64,000 nucleotides of DNA from Clarireedia homoeocarpa. Its lineage: Eukaryota > Ascomycota > Leotiomycetes > Helotiales > Rutstroemiaceae. The notes beneath the pieces are model-generated. The model searched no databases and had not been told where the DNA came from. It saw only the letters and a list, made by a program, of their open reading frames with translations. The stretch lies in contig LNKV01000056.1 in NCBI GenBank assembly GCA_001465935.1, forward strand, positions 1 through 64,000. Reading direction: 5' to 3'. Made by a program: the position numbers and the translations under genes. Positions 35,445-46,058 of the stretch are shown here, piece after piece (positions within the stretch are counted from its first letter, which is position 1; every line of letters starts with the position of its first letter).

Positions 35445-35759
35445 ATGAGCTTATATTTTCGTTTCACAACTAGCATCATACAATTCAAGAACTTCATTAC
35501 AGGAAATCTTGTCCTAGGCCTTGTGTCAGCGCAAATTCCAGAGAGCCAACTCAATCTTTGGAACAATGCATCATGCTCCGTTGCATACAAGGAAACATCA
35601 CTTCCTATGACTGGCTGCACGAATCTCCCTCTTCCTGGAGCGCGGTCGGTATCCGCAGCCATAGCTGTTCCTGGATGTATTCCAACGATTAATTTTATGT
35701 CCTGGTGCTTGCTATACAGTGAGAACTGTATTAGCAACTTAGTTTATAGATACACATAG
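35445..35759 (+). CDS. Possible small secreted Cys-containing protein
   Basis: A 104-residue frame contains LVLGLVSAQIP, which looks like the end of a signal peptide with an Ala-x-Ala-type cleavage region. It is followed by five Cys and short repeats of small residues (TGCTNLPLPGARS, then AVPGCIP). The predicted N-terminus before LVLG is unusually long. The DNA there has an acceptor-like TTACAG, so the true first exon may differ or the gene may be damaged. No family recognised. The region after it up to 36198 shows no gene. Confidence 0.4.
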   Translation: MSLYFRFTTSIIQFKNFITGNLVLGLVSAQIPESQLNLWNNASCSVAYKETSLPMTGCTNLPLPGARSVSAAIAVPGCIPTINFMSWCLLYSENCISNLVYRYT

Positions 35760-36198
35760 TTCGACTGTGGCGGGGATAACACTGTTGTTAGTAGTTCGAT
35801 ATTTACTAGCTACCTCTTCGAAGGGAACCATTTGTTCTTGTCTTTCAAGATTGGAACACCATGTTGTATTGATTAGAAAGAACGGGAATATTCAGTGACA
35901 TAAGCTTCATCGCTAGTGAAGAATCGATATATCTTTTCAAGTCATGTACATTGATTCACAATCCGTGTTTCGATGTTCTCCCGCCAATACCTCTTGAATC
36001 TTATTGATATCCATGCGATTGCATATTTTCCTTCCAAGGGTTCTACTATGAACAAGAATTCATTGAGCCTAAGGTCCCTCAGTCGTATAATACTGTCATA
36101 CCTGTTTCCTTCTTTCACCTCATCATATAGATAGTCTTCGACTTCTCTACCTTACTTTGGTGAGTCTGAGCGCTCACAATCAACCATCTCTATACTCT

Positions 36199-37132
36199 CT
36201 AATTTGGCAATGCATTCTCAACTATATCAATCGCCAATTTCCCCTCTGCGTTCTTCGTGTAATTCTGCACGTAACGAATCCCAAACTGCATCATCCAGTT
36301 ATCTATCACGTCAACTGTTAGCATAGAACAGAGCAGTGCAGGAAAGTTTATATCAACGACCAAGTTATCAAATCATGGGCTCCCACGTAACCCCATTCAT
36401 TCTTATCAGCTTCACTCAAAGAAGAAAACGAAACTCACCGTAAGTCGTCTCCGGCTTGGTTCTAGCAAACCCACAGATCCATCCACTAAATTTCTCGCCT
36501 AAATCCAGTCTAGGGAACACCTCTTTGACCCTATTATACTCGTCCCACGTCAACAACCCACTGATATCTGTCCCAGGTCCCCCGAAATCAGCAAAAATTC
36601 CTGTCGCTGTATAATTCACCACCGGTTGTTTCCACTTCCAAATACTCGGTTCCGTATGCAATGCAATAGTATCCCAAACGACTTGGATCCTATGCTCATC
36701 CCAATCTTCTTTCGAAATTGTGCCATTTTGCAGAGCAGAGGTAAGGAATGAACGAGCAGCGATAGCGCCGTCAACTTCGAACCGTTTGTCGGGGGAGATA
36801 AGAACTCCTGAGGTGTCAAGGCCGAGATCGTGGAGGATAGCAGCGATAGCATGGGTTTCGGTGTTTATGGTTTGCGTAATGTGAGGGGGTAGTTTGGAGA
36901 TTATGAGAGAGCCGTAGAGCCAGGAGCGCATAATATGGTTGTATGTCATGTCGTCGGAGTGCGCGCGGGCATATTTTTGCGCTGCACGCACGAGAGGTGT
37001 ATCAGGGACAGTGACGCCTGCTATGAGAGTGGTTGGGATGATGTCTCGAGGGAGGTGGTGGCTGTATGGGGCAGCAGTCGTGAATAGCAGAAGAAAGTTA
37101 AAGATGATAGTGATGGGGCTGAGGAGTCTCAT
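36199..37132 (-). CDS. Secreted HD-domain protein, cyanamide-hydratase-like
   Basis: Two exons, 37132-36439 and 36314-36199 (intron 124 bp), give 269 residues. The start at 37132 precedes a clear signal peptide (LLSPITIIFNFLLLFTTAAP); the longer frame begins with GTG. The fold signature of the fungal cyanamide hydratase/HD family is present: VPDTPLVRAAQKYAR, YNHIMRSWLYG with the first metal His, and AAILHDLGLD with the HD pair. DEHRIQVVWDTIALH carries later His residues. The second exon encodes NWMMQFGIRYVQNYTKN and completes the C-terminal helices. Such enzymes bind a metal ion and hydrate cyanamide to urea or act on related nitriles. A signal peptide is unusual for the family and suggests secretion or an ER/vacuolar location. 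The substrate is uncertain. Confidence 0.75.
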
Positions 37133-38372
37133 CTTGCTGGTTGTGCTTTGAAATGAGTTGACGGCTATGGTAGTTTTGAGATCTTTTTGATGGAGAAAGA
37201 AAAGAACAACTTCCACGCTCCACTATTCCCTTATATACTTTTCATTCCATATTTCTAAATCACTCCACTACTCAGAGTTCAAATAATCAACAAGATGCTT
37301 ACAAACCTCATTGCATACACCATCTCGTCGACTCTAGTTCATCATCTATACCCAGTAAGAGAGGCGGAGAGACGTAAACATTGTGTGGTATCACTTTTTA
37401 CACCATCTGGAGTGGTGGCCTAGAATATTGAATACCCATACAAAAAGTGATAATACTAGGACGGATATAGATTTTTCTCGTGCTCCGGATATATATCAAG
37501 AACCCTAGCTTGTCGTCGATTATAGAGCCTAGGATATCCGGATATCCAAGAGCATGATTTGTAATATTGATTACTAAGAGATAAGCACAATATGATCGCT
37601 CAATATCACATACGTTTGATGGGATACAATTTTGACAATTGTGTGCCTATCCACAAAATGCTTCAATTTTTGACTCCGAATGTTCCGGTGTAATGTGATA
37701 TATATCGTAAAGGGATCTGAAAGCCGATTGAATAAAACTCATCATATCCTCTCTTTACACCGAATATAAATCTTCACGTAGATCTATATGAACCTCTTCA
37801 CATCTAGCCTCTTGGCTCTCGCGCGCTTTTTAATGCCTAAGACGTCTAACCTGAGAGCTTCATAGGGTGGTGGTCGTACAGAACGAGGCGCAACCGATGT
37901 AGACAGCTTGTAGACAGCCTGCAAAAAATTGTATTCAAAGACGTTATACGTCATTGAAGCCCCAATCCGCAGCGACAGCGAAACCTAGCTAAATGCGCGA
38001 CTGCACACCGATGATGTAGCCTGTGGAAATGTTGTTGCGCAAACGTTAGCTCTATGATTAGCAGCCACGAAACCCGATTCACATTTCCGGGGCTGGGGGT
38101 GTCAAAGAACATTGGCGCCGGACATGGTGTGGTGGACGACAGTGATAATGCCACGCTTTCAAAAGAGGTCGCCCACGACGGCAGGGGCGTTAGTACTAAT
38201 CTCGCCAGGACTTCCCATGACGCTCACTGAAACCTTGTAGAGAGAGACGCTGAGAATAGAATTCAATCTCATACATCGGAGGAGGGAAACAATTAAATTT
38301 TCTATCTTTCGGTCTCTGCATTATCGATATGATTTCTCTTAGAAAAATGTCCCCTTTGTAGGCTGCTGCCAC
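37133..38372. other. Gene-free spacer
   Basis: This is the 5' flank of the HD-domain gene followed by about 1 kb of sequence without a supported ORF. Confidence 0.5.
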
Positions 38373-38373
38373 A

Positions 38374-38911
38374 CAGTGTAGGAATTAGTATTTTCAGTAT
38401 TGTGTATACGCCCCACTATAGTGAGACGTATTGATTCTTGAGGATATATTCCAGTAATTAGTATTATATTCTATACCACTGATAATATGCAGTTTCAGTT
38501 GAAATGCCACTAATATTAGCAATATACTGAAATACTGGAATACTCGATGGAATGTAAAGCCTTTAGCTGATTGCGTTTAGCTGGTTGCCAATACCAGTAC
38601 TCGTGGAACTTCTTAAGGGAGAAAACAGGCTAGGGAAAGAGAAAGCAGGCCGGGGAGAAAGAAAGCAGGCTGAGGGAAGAGGGAAGAAGCAGGGCTTCTT
38701 TCCCTAACTTCACAATTGCCTAATCAGGAAGTTCAAATTCCTGAACTCTTAGGAATATACTACATTCCGGTATTTCAGTATATCCTCAATATTACTAATC
38801 TTGGCGAATACCTACGTCTGTATGTGATATCGAATTCCTACGTACGTACGTACATATATGATCCTCAATATCAGCCACCGTATTACTGATCGTACACTAA
38901 TCCCTACACTG
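38374..38911. mobile_element. Degenerate inverted-repeat element, MITE-like
   Basis: The ends pair as inverted repeats: CAGTGTAGGAATTAGT starts at 38374 and the reverse complement of 38893-38911 begins CAGTGTAGGGATTAGT. An inner pair is stronger: 38512-38541 and 38764-38793 match inverted at 25 of 30 positions around ATATACTGAAATAC. Ends starting CAGTG are usual for hAT-type elements. I find no matching 8-bp target duplication at these borders and no transposase, so this would be a non-autonomous, old copy, possibly nested. The middle has GGGAAAGA/AAAGCAGGC-type repeats. Confidence 0.45.
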
Positions 38912-39626
38912 CTAATATTCCGAGACGTATCAAACACGCTGATACACCCTCTAATATGCCGATTACAGAGGCTGTAAGAGCCTACAGCTATAGGCCCACA
39001 GTACCTGTAACAGGAGCCCTGAGAAGTACTTATATACGGAGTCCTTCCCACTGTAGATAGCCCACAAGAAGAGTTTAGAAGAACAGCAGTCGAATCAATT
39101 AAGTTACCATTCTTACTTTTACTTTTAAGTCCCTTCAAGCCTACAGGCACTATTCTACGTGTCAACCTGCTGTAACCCTCAACCGGGCTCCAGAGCGGAA
39201 GGCTCAAGAGCCAAGAACACGGAAACATTTCTTACTTGGGAATAAAATCTGGTGTATATAAACAAAGACACCCAGTATCTCATATCTTTCACATCCATGC
39301 TAGTAGCACCAAAGCAGTCCTTCAGACACTCGGATTGAAGAAAGGCAAGCACAGACAGCTTTTTGAAGAGAACAAATACTGTATATAGATGCGGCGAACG
39401 AAAGAACTTCAATTTGTGTATAATCTGTGAGGAACCCCCCTACATAATAAACAGACTACCAAGAACGCCCAACTCCACACCAATTAACCCCTCTTTTTTA
39501 TATCTGGGTTCCGTTTTACCAAATCAAATAAGCAAACACCCTTGAGTTTCAAACTCAGATCCAATCTTCTCCTATGCAAACAACTTTCTACCTCTTCTAG
39601 TAAACCTTGCACGGCACTGAAGTAAC
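38912..39626. other. Gene-free spacer, possibly more repeat-derived DNA
   Basis: A 138-codon minus-strand frame (38812-39228) overlaps the inverted-repeat element. It has no motif and is probably chance or repeat-derived. Nothing else is supported. Confidence 0.4.
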
Positions 39627-41216
39627 TTATCGCCTTGAAACCTCCTCACCTGCTCTTTTTAAGTACTCTTCCGCCCTTCTAACTTTCTTTTCAGCATACC
39701 CAACATTCTTCTGTAATGTTTTGCTATTTTTCTTTCCATCTAATTGTTTCCTCGCTTCTCGTAGTTCGGCTTTTGCTTTTTTAAGTTGCTTTTCGAGTTC
39801 ATCGGGGCTTGCTCTATCCCACTCGGAAGGTGCTAACGAAGCGGAAGTTATTACTGAAGGAGGGGGCCTTTTTGCCCTGAAGGAACTATCTCTCGATTTT
39901 GCCGAATGGGAGCTTGCTTCCGAAGGAGAAACCGGTACCGTATCATCTGTAAAATCTTCTTCTTCCTGAATATCCATCTGAGCCATAGCTCCCACCTGTT
40001 CTTGGGCCAATTGCTGCTCAGCTTCTGCCAATTTATCTCGGCAAGCTCGGAGTTCGTCTCTTGTTTCATCGTTTTGCTTGCTCTTGAAAGCCTTCTTCGC
40101 ATCTCTCAGCTTGCTTTCGGCTTCCTCAAGAGCGATTTCGGCTTCTGTTGGCTCCCTACTACTTTTATTTAGAGAAGAAGACGATACCGTGCTACCTCTT
40201 CTACCACCCGTACTACTTCCTCCATTCTTCACAGTTTTATCTCTTCTATCTTTGGTGCTTCTGTTCGTCACAGTAGTTACGGTACTTGCGGTACTGGGAG
40301 TTGGACTAGATTGTCTAGTTGAACGTCTTCGATCGGGATCTTTTTGCTCTTTTCTGGACGTAATAGTTCTGGTCTGATGTCTGCGAGCAGATACAGCCGT
40401 ATGATAAGTTGCGTCACTGCGAGCCGTATGAAAAGTTTTATCAGAACCCGTGGGACTGGGCGGCCTTCCTGTTCTCTCCCTATGCTTTTGCACCTTCTGA
40501 TCTGACTGATGACTGCGAGACTTCCCCTTATGACGAGAGCCACTTTTTGAACCATCTCGAGTACTGCCGCTCACTGATTTCCCATCGTCCATAATGGTGG
40601 TATCATCTAGCTGTAAATCGGGGCGCTTTACTATATCTTCATCACCGTCTCCTTGACGAGAGCCACCACCCCGATTGCGCGCTCTACGTTCATCGTCTTC
40701 ATCTCCCCGAATACCTTGAGGCGTGCTACTTCTGGATTCCCTGGAATGACTTCTGGGTCTAGGCACGGCATCATAATCTGGCGGGACTTCTGTAGCATCT
40801 GATTCGTCCGAGAAAGAATGCCGACGATTACTAGAAGACCTATTTTTCTTTTCCAAAGCCCGATTTATAGTTTCACCCAGATTTTTCATCGGTCTTGCAT
40901 TGGTGCTGTTCATTATTTCCCTTGCAACACCTTCAACACCTTCATTAATGGTAATTCTCGGTTGTTTACTTGACCCAAGGGTTGGGATAATGTAGTGATC
41001 TGAAGTAGCTCCCTCTAGTACTTTTTCTGCGGCCGCTCTAGTACCCTCCGGGATATATGGCTTCCGGGCTTTCGTTACTTCCTCCTCCACATATCCATCT
41101 TCTCTTCTTCGTACTCGACTACCGTATTTCTCAACGTGCCGTTTGACCCTGGCCGCTTTGGCAGCGGCCTTTTCCTCTTTCTCCTGCTCGGATAACCTTG
41201 GCGTGAAGAGGCTCAT
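39627..41216 (-). CDS. Disordered Ser/Arg-rich protein with C-terminal coiled coils (gene 1 of 3)
   Basis: A single-exon, 529-residue protein with ATG start. The N-terminus is charged and helical (LSEQEKEEKAAAKAARVKRH). Residues about 120-340 are low-complexity, rich in Ser, Arg, Asp, Gly and Thr, and probably disordered. Two C-terminal helical segments follow: TEAEIALEEAESKLRDAKKA and DELEKQLKKAKAELREARKQ, the latter leading to a basic tail. The second helix resembles the C-terminal helix of the next gene (ELEEKVRKAKARLARL). The two genes are therefore probably paralogues. No catalytic motif or localisation signal is clear, apart from basic clusters that could serve nuclear import. The function is unknown. 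Confidence 0.75.
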   Translation of the reverse strand: MSLFTPRLSEQEKEEKAAAKAARVKRHVEKYGSRVRRREDGYVEEEVTKARKPYIPEGTRAAAEKVLEGATSDHYIIPTLGSSKQPRITINEGVEGVAREIMNSTNARPMKNLGETINRALEKKNRSSSNRRHSFSDESDATEVPPDYDAVPRPRSHSRESRSSTPQGIRGDEDDERRARNRGGGSRQGDGDEDIVKRPDLQLDDTTIMDDGKSVSGSTRDGSKSGSRHKGKSRSHQSDQKVQKHRERTGRPPSPTGSDKTFHTARSDATYHTAVSARRHQTRTITSRKEQKDPDRRRSTRQSSPTPSTASTVTTVTNRSTKDRRDKTVKNGGSSTGGRRGSTVSSSSLNKSSREPTEAEIALEEAESKLRDAKKAFKSKQNDETRDELRACRDKLAEAEQQLAQEQVGAMAQMDIQEEEDFTDDTVPVSPSEASSHSAKSRDSSFRAKRPPPSVITSASLAPSEWDRASPDELEKQLKKAKAELREARKQLDGKKNSKTLQKNVGYAEKKVRRAEEYLKRAGEEVSRR

Positions 41217-42624
41217 CTCTGTTGGTTGCTGGTGGACGCGATACCAATTTTATATATGGAAAATAGCCGGTAGAGTAGAATTTTGAGCAAACGAACCTGG
41301 GATAGAGGTTGTTGACAAGACAGTGTATTTGGGGTTGGAAATGCAGGATTTTAAGTGAACCGGAAAATTTGGGTTGAGTGTACTCGCTATGGTTTGTCTG
41401 CTGATCTTGTGAGATGAATTAAATCATAAATTACAATTGCATAGAGAACAGCGGTTTATATAGGAATTTTACAACACAGTAAAGAGCAAGAAACCTCTCC
41501 TGCCAACAGCCAAGGTTGAGGTATTTTCTCATTGACCTTTCCACGGACAGTCACCAGCACGTACAAGTTCCCACCGTGCATTTTTTTAGGTGGAACACGT
41601 ATGTAAAACGAGCCAGTCTGCGAACCACCGCTCGAAACACACGATACGATTCCATCCTCACAGAGTGCTGGAATGCAATTTTGACGATGTGAGCTGGTTC
41701 GATTATCAGCCATTAGCGCCTAGCGCCGATCTAACCGCCCCCATGGATGGAAGCAGCCTAGCCTGAATCCAGGCCACCCAGTCAGTCCAGTAGACCACCA
41801 AATTTCCTTAGGCGAGCGAGCCAGTCAAAACAACAAAAGACATCCCCGCCGACGCCAGATCAGGGCCTATGTCCAACAACACACGAACGATACCCTGCTT
41901 GTGTGTCGCGGCTACTAGAACTGCGTGATTTCAACGTTCCAACGCCCCCCACAGGCGCAAGTTCCCCAAGTTATAAACCAAAGACTACTCCAGACATTAT
42001 AAAAAAGGGGTGTGCAAATTCTACACCGCTTTATGAATGTGCGAGTTTTCTGGGGCCGTCAACAACGCGGAGGATTAGGAGGGCTCAAGGTCCCTGGGAA
42101 AGTGTTCCCGCTTGGGTTGGTAGAAACCTTGCAGCAACAAAGTGTGAATAGCTTCATATTTTGGTGAAATACTCATTTACGAAGAACAACGCAAGACACC
42201 AAGAGGACACAAGAAAACAAAATAAATTCTAAGTGGAAAGCACAGATGTCTATAAACTACCCAGAGAACATAGAACGCCATAACACCGGTCATGTACCAA
42301 GTCCCAATACCTTATTCTCTACCCCACCTCTCATTTTTTCTTTTCTTTCTTTCCTTTTTTTTTTCTTTTTTGGGAAGAGAGGGGGGGAGAGAAGATAGTT
42401 TTTCAAATCCCTTTTCTCTATGTTTTTTTTTGGTGTTTCTCCCCCCCTTCCTTTCCCTCCAGGCTCCAACCAGGCTCCTATCTAGAGCCAGCACCGTGGC
42501 GAAAAACCGTATATGAGTCTGATACATAGTTGATACTTATCTCATGCCAATTTCAAATACCGAATAGCAAATCCAGTTTGCAATTCCCACTACCTAAATA
42601 TCCTCCTATTCTCTTTTACTTAGT
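41217..42624. other. Spacer between genes 1 and 2 of the disordered-protein cluster
   Basis: About 1.4 kb. A minus-strand ATG frame at 41456-41713 (85 residues, six Cys) is the only candidate and has no recognised family; I rate it below 0.2. Long T and C/T runs lie at about 42330-42470. No other gene is seen. Confidence 0.45.
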
Positions 42625-44215
42625 CTAATTTCGAGAGGCGTTATATTCTTTCAAAGCGTCTTTAGCCTCCGCGAGGTCATCTTCAGCGTCCGAAATAGTT
42701 CTTTCAGATCTATTTTCCTTTATCAACCTCGCTAACCGCGCCTTGGCCTTTCTAACCTTTTCCTCTAACTCTTCCCCGCTCAATGTGGATGTGGATGCAA
42801 TGGATCTGGATGCATTGGATGTGGATGCATAGGATGTGGATGCATTGGATGTGGATGCATTGGATGTGGATGCATTGGATACGGATGCAGCAGGTCTTCG
42901 GGCCTTGCCACGATGCCGCGAAACAGAAGCTAGGCTCTCGGAAGCAACGGAGCTACTTATAGTATAACCGCGCTCAGTTTCTGTGTCAGAGCCACTGTCT
43001 TCGTCCTTCACTGACCTTGACGGAACATCGGAACGCCTGCTATGGCGACTTGTCCTGCTCTGCACTGGCTCTGACGCTGACGGAGCATCAGAACGCGTAC
43101 TGTGGCGACTTGACCTGCTCTGCACTGACTCTGACGCTGACGGAGCATCGGAACGCGTACTGTGGCGGCTTGACCTGCTCTGCACTGACTCTGACACTGA
43201 CGGAGCATCAGAACGCGTACTGTGGCGACTTGTCTTAGTCCTCACTGATCTTGGCGGAGCATTTGTGGCTGTCGTAGTCGAGTCACTTTCATATCTTTGA
43301 TCATCTCCAACATAGCTGTTGCTGCGAGAACTTTGTTGGTCTCTCAACGGAGTCGAATCCTTATCAAGAGCACCGAGTGAGCTTGCTGTAAGACTACCTG
43401 CTCGTCTATGACTGCTTTGGTGGCTATTGTGACTGTGGCGACTGCTTTTACTGACTCCGCTTTTGACTGATTCGTTGCCATCCTTCGTTGAACGTTTCCC
43501 TCTTGAGCTATCTTCCCGCTTCTTCCCACGCTCCCTCCTATCCGGGGCTGTGGTAGTCGAACCATCTGAGGAATAACCATCGTATTCCGGTCTATCCTTG
43601 AGACGAAGGGGAACCTTAACCTTTTCATCGGTTGATGTCACGGTACCATCAGATTCCTCAGGTATGTAGTGGAGAGCACGGTCGCCAGAGGGCCGTCTGG
43701 GGTCTCGCTCTCGCCGTTCGATTTCCCTATCTACTTTCACTAATTCTCTCCCATCTCCCCTGACCGAATCCGCTTTTGCTTTGGACTTGGATTTGGAAGA
43801 TCGTAGTGTTTCAGTGTCTGAACCAGCTAGCGTAGCTAGATAGTCAAAGTGTTAGTAGCATTCAAACAACAGCCCAAGAAACGGTTGTCTCCAGTAGCTC
43901 AGGTATATGGCACTTACTCTCACCATCGCTTCCCGAATCATCTCTACGAGGGTGATGAGGTATATTTTTTGCATCCTCCTGTTCCTCATCCCATCTGTCC
44001 TGTTGCCTTCTTACCTGGCGACGCCCCTTTTCAATTAGAGCTTCCTTCTTCGTCCTTTCCTTTTGTCTCTTATTTTCTGCAAGTGCTTTCACGGTTTCGG
44101 AGTTAAAACCATCTAATACACCGGAAGGACCGGGCACTATAGTATTTCCTCGTTTTGTTTCCAATGTCTTATTGCCATTTTTGTCCCTTACACTTCGGAG
44201 CTTGGGATCAGACAT
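42625..44215 (-). CDS. Disordered Ser/Arg-rich protein with tandem peptide repeats (gene 2 of 3)
   Basis: Two exons, 44215-43918 and 43835-42625, give 502 residues. The N-terminal 90 residues are charged and helical (KALAENKRQKERTKKEALIE). The rest is low-complexity with two tandem arrays. One is a 20-residue unit (SRHSTRSDAPSASESVQSRS-like, about four copies, DNA period exactly 60 bp). The other is a 5-residue unit (SNAST, about six or seven copies, 15-bp period). The C-terminus is a helix, ELEEKVRKAKARLARLIKEN, followed by DAEDDLAEAKDALKEY, matching the helix type of gene 1. Array lengths like these usually vary among strains. The function is unknown. Confidence 0.75.
42785..42890 (-). repeat. 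15-bp coding tandem repeat (SNAST units)
   Basis: GGATGTGGATGCATT-type units repeat six or seven times in frame and encode Ser-Asn-Ala-Ser-Thr on the minus strand. A few units carry single-base changes. Confidence 0.85.
43021..43253 (-). repeat. 60-bp coding tandem repeat, about four units
   Basis: Four units are in exact 60-bp register inside the second disordered-protein gene. The middle two are the most alike and the outer two have diverged, as expected for an array that changes length from its centre. Each encodes 20 residues with a SRHSTRSDAPS core. Confidence 0.9.
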
Positions 44216-46058
44216 TGCTATTATTGCTGAGTAGTAGTTTCTGCTTTGCGACTAACGGTAAGGACTTGGAAAATGATGATTCGAGATTATTGAGCAATGA
44301 GGGATGTAACTAAGCTAAATGTAGCAGGCTGTGGTCTTGGTAAGATGGATAAATCGAATTTGATGATTGTGTTATTGAAGTGGGAATGAAGTTGTGTTGT
44401 TGTGATGTTGATGGATTGGAAAGAAAGAATGGAGGATAGAATGAACGGTATTTTATATACGTTCTTCATCGCCAGCAGCAAACTGGAGGGAACGGTTCAA
44501 GCACAGAATCATGCAGTAACCTGGGCCGAGTGTCTGACAGTATTCTATTCTTAACATGCTCGCTGAAGGTCGATGATAAGATGTAATCATTGACCGTGCA
44601 AGAAGTAAGAAGACCTCTGCTGGATTACAGGCCAGCGTAAGCACACTTCCCTCCAACATTGAGCATGAAGAGATGTCAGTTTGTGTTCGACAAGCGATAC
44701 CATAGACTACGATCCGCAGAAGTAATCAAACCATCAACGCAGAAACTTGCTGCTAGACTTCTCCACGAAACTCAACTACGCATTGGCGAGATCCTCAACC
44801 GATCGTGAACACAGAGAGAACATTTTGGCGAAACTCTTCCGAATCCCAACCCCCAAAGTTTCCGCCGCTCCGCGATATACTAAAGATAGTCTCTTCCATC
44901 TACCAGCCATATCCCCGGCCAGCAAACATGTAAAGATTCCCGCATAAGCCAGAGCAGCAACTCGGCCACTCTGGCACCAGAATCATAATCCGCGCACTGC
45001 GATGGCTCCTATGTCCCATCCATCACCAAATAAAGAAATCAACGTGATTTTCTCTCTACTAGACCGTGTAATATGACCAGCTGACGAGATGCTGTAGCAC
45101 TATGTTTAGGAGCATGCTGAGTGGAATTGATCAAGAAGCCAATGGTTCAGAAGAGCAGATGGCCGCTCAGCGGTATCCGTGGGAAACATGATGAATAGAG
45201 GAATGGCCAAGGTGGCTCAGGACAGAGGTCTGATATCGTTGGCTGGTAGATTGCGTTGGAAACGGTGATTGGAAGTTATTGTTGGTTGGCGGATTTTGTT
45301 TTAGCAGTGGCAATAGGTTGTTGTAATCTTTCGTAGGAGGCGGTTGAAAGAGGGGTTGAGGCTGAAATAAAGGGGTTTGAGACCCCGCGGCTTACGTAAA
45401 ACGTCCACAAATCCCCAACATCCAGACGTACATAAGAACTTAATGCCAATTCTTATAAGTTACTTTGAGTTATGAAGTTTGAGACTTTTTTTTTCTCATA
45501 ATAAATTGTTATATAGTTGATTTTTCATAAAACAATAAACTGACTTGGGTATATATTTACAGTGTGCCAACTCCCGACGGACGGGATCGGGTGCCAGTCT
45601 AACCAACTGTAGGGGTACATGTATTCATAGCCAGACAGACCCCTCCAACAAGAAAGCAACTGCAATTCGGCTGTTTTGACTACCCGCACCCGCAACCATT
45701 ACGCCCTGAGACGAAGTGTATATGAATAATCCTAAAGCCTAAGTTAGCCTATTTATTGTACTATTACTATTCTATATAGCAGATCAATACAGTAAGTACC
45801 AGGTATGAAGCAACCGGCAGAAACATCGACTCAAAACTGCCGAGTATGTGTATAAATGCCGGTGGGTAGAAGTATCATTCTAAATTCAACTTAATAAAAC
45901 AGCAGATTTCCGTAACCCTACGAGCTTAGCATTGTCCAATACGTGAAATTCCTCAAGAAAAATACTCAAATAGTCGTTCTACCGAGAGGTACTTAGGTAA
46001 CTATTACTTTTACTGTTCCACCATTAGAACATTATTCTATACATACTCTTATAGCGTT
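44216..46058. other. Gene-free spacer of the disordered-protein cluster
   Basis: About 1.8 kb upstream of gene 2 and downstream of gene 3. Short frames (44287-44481, 44453-44659, 44747-44947) lack motifs. No RNA gene or repeat array is evident. Confidence 0.5.

Noticed and set aside
38812..39228. 138-codon minus-strand ORF
   Set aside because: It overlaps the inverted-repeat element, and no motif or splice support was found.
41456..41713. 85-residue Cys-containing ORF
   Set aside because: No family, no conservation evidence and no splice support; mentioned only in the spacer entry.
43008..43300. Open frames on both strands across the 60-bp array
   Set aside because: A 60-bp period keeps all frames open by chance; the minus-strand frame that joins in phase to the upstream exon is the real one.
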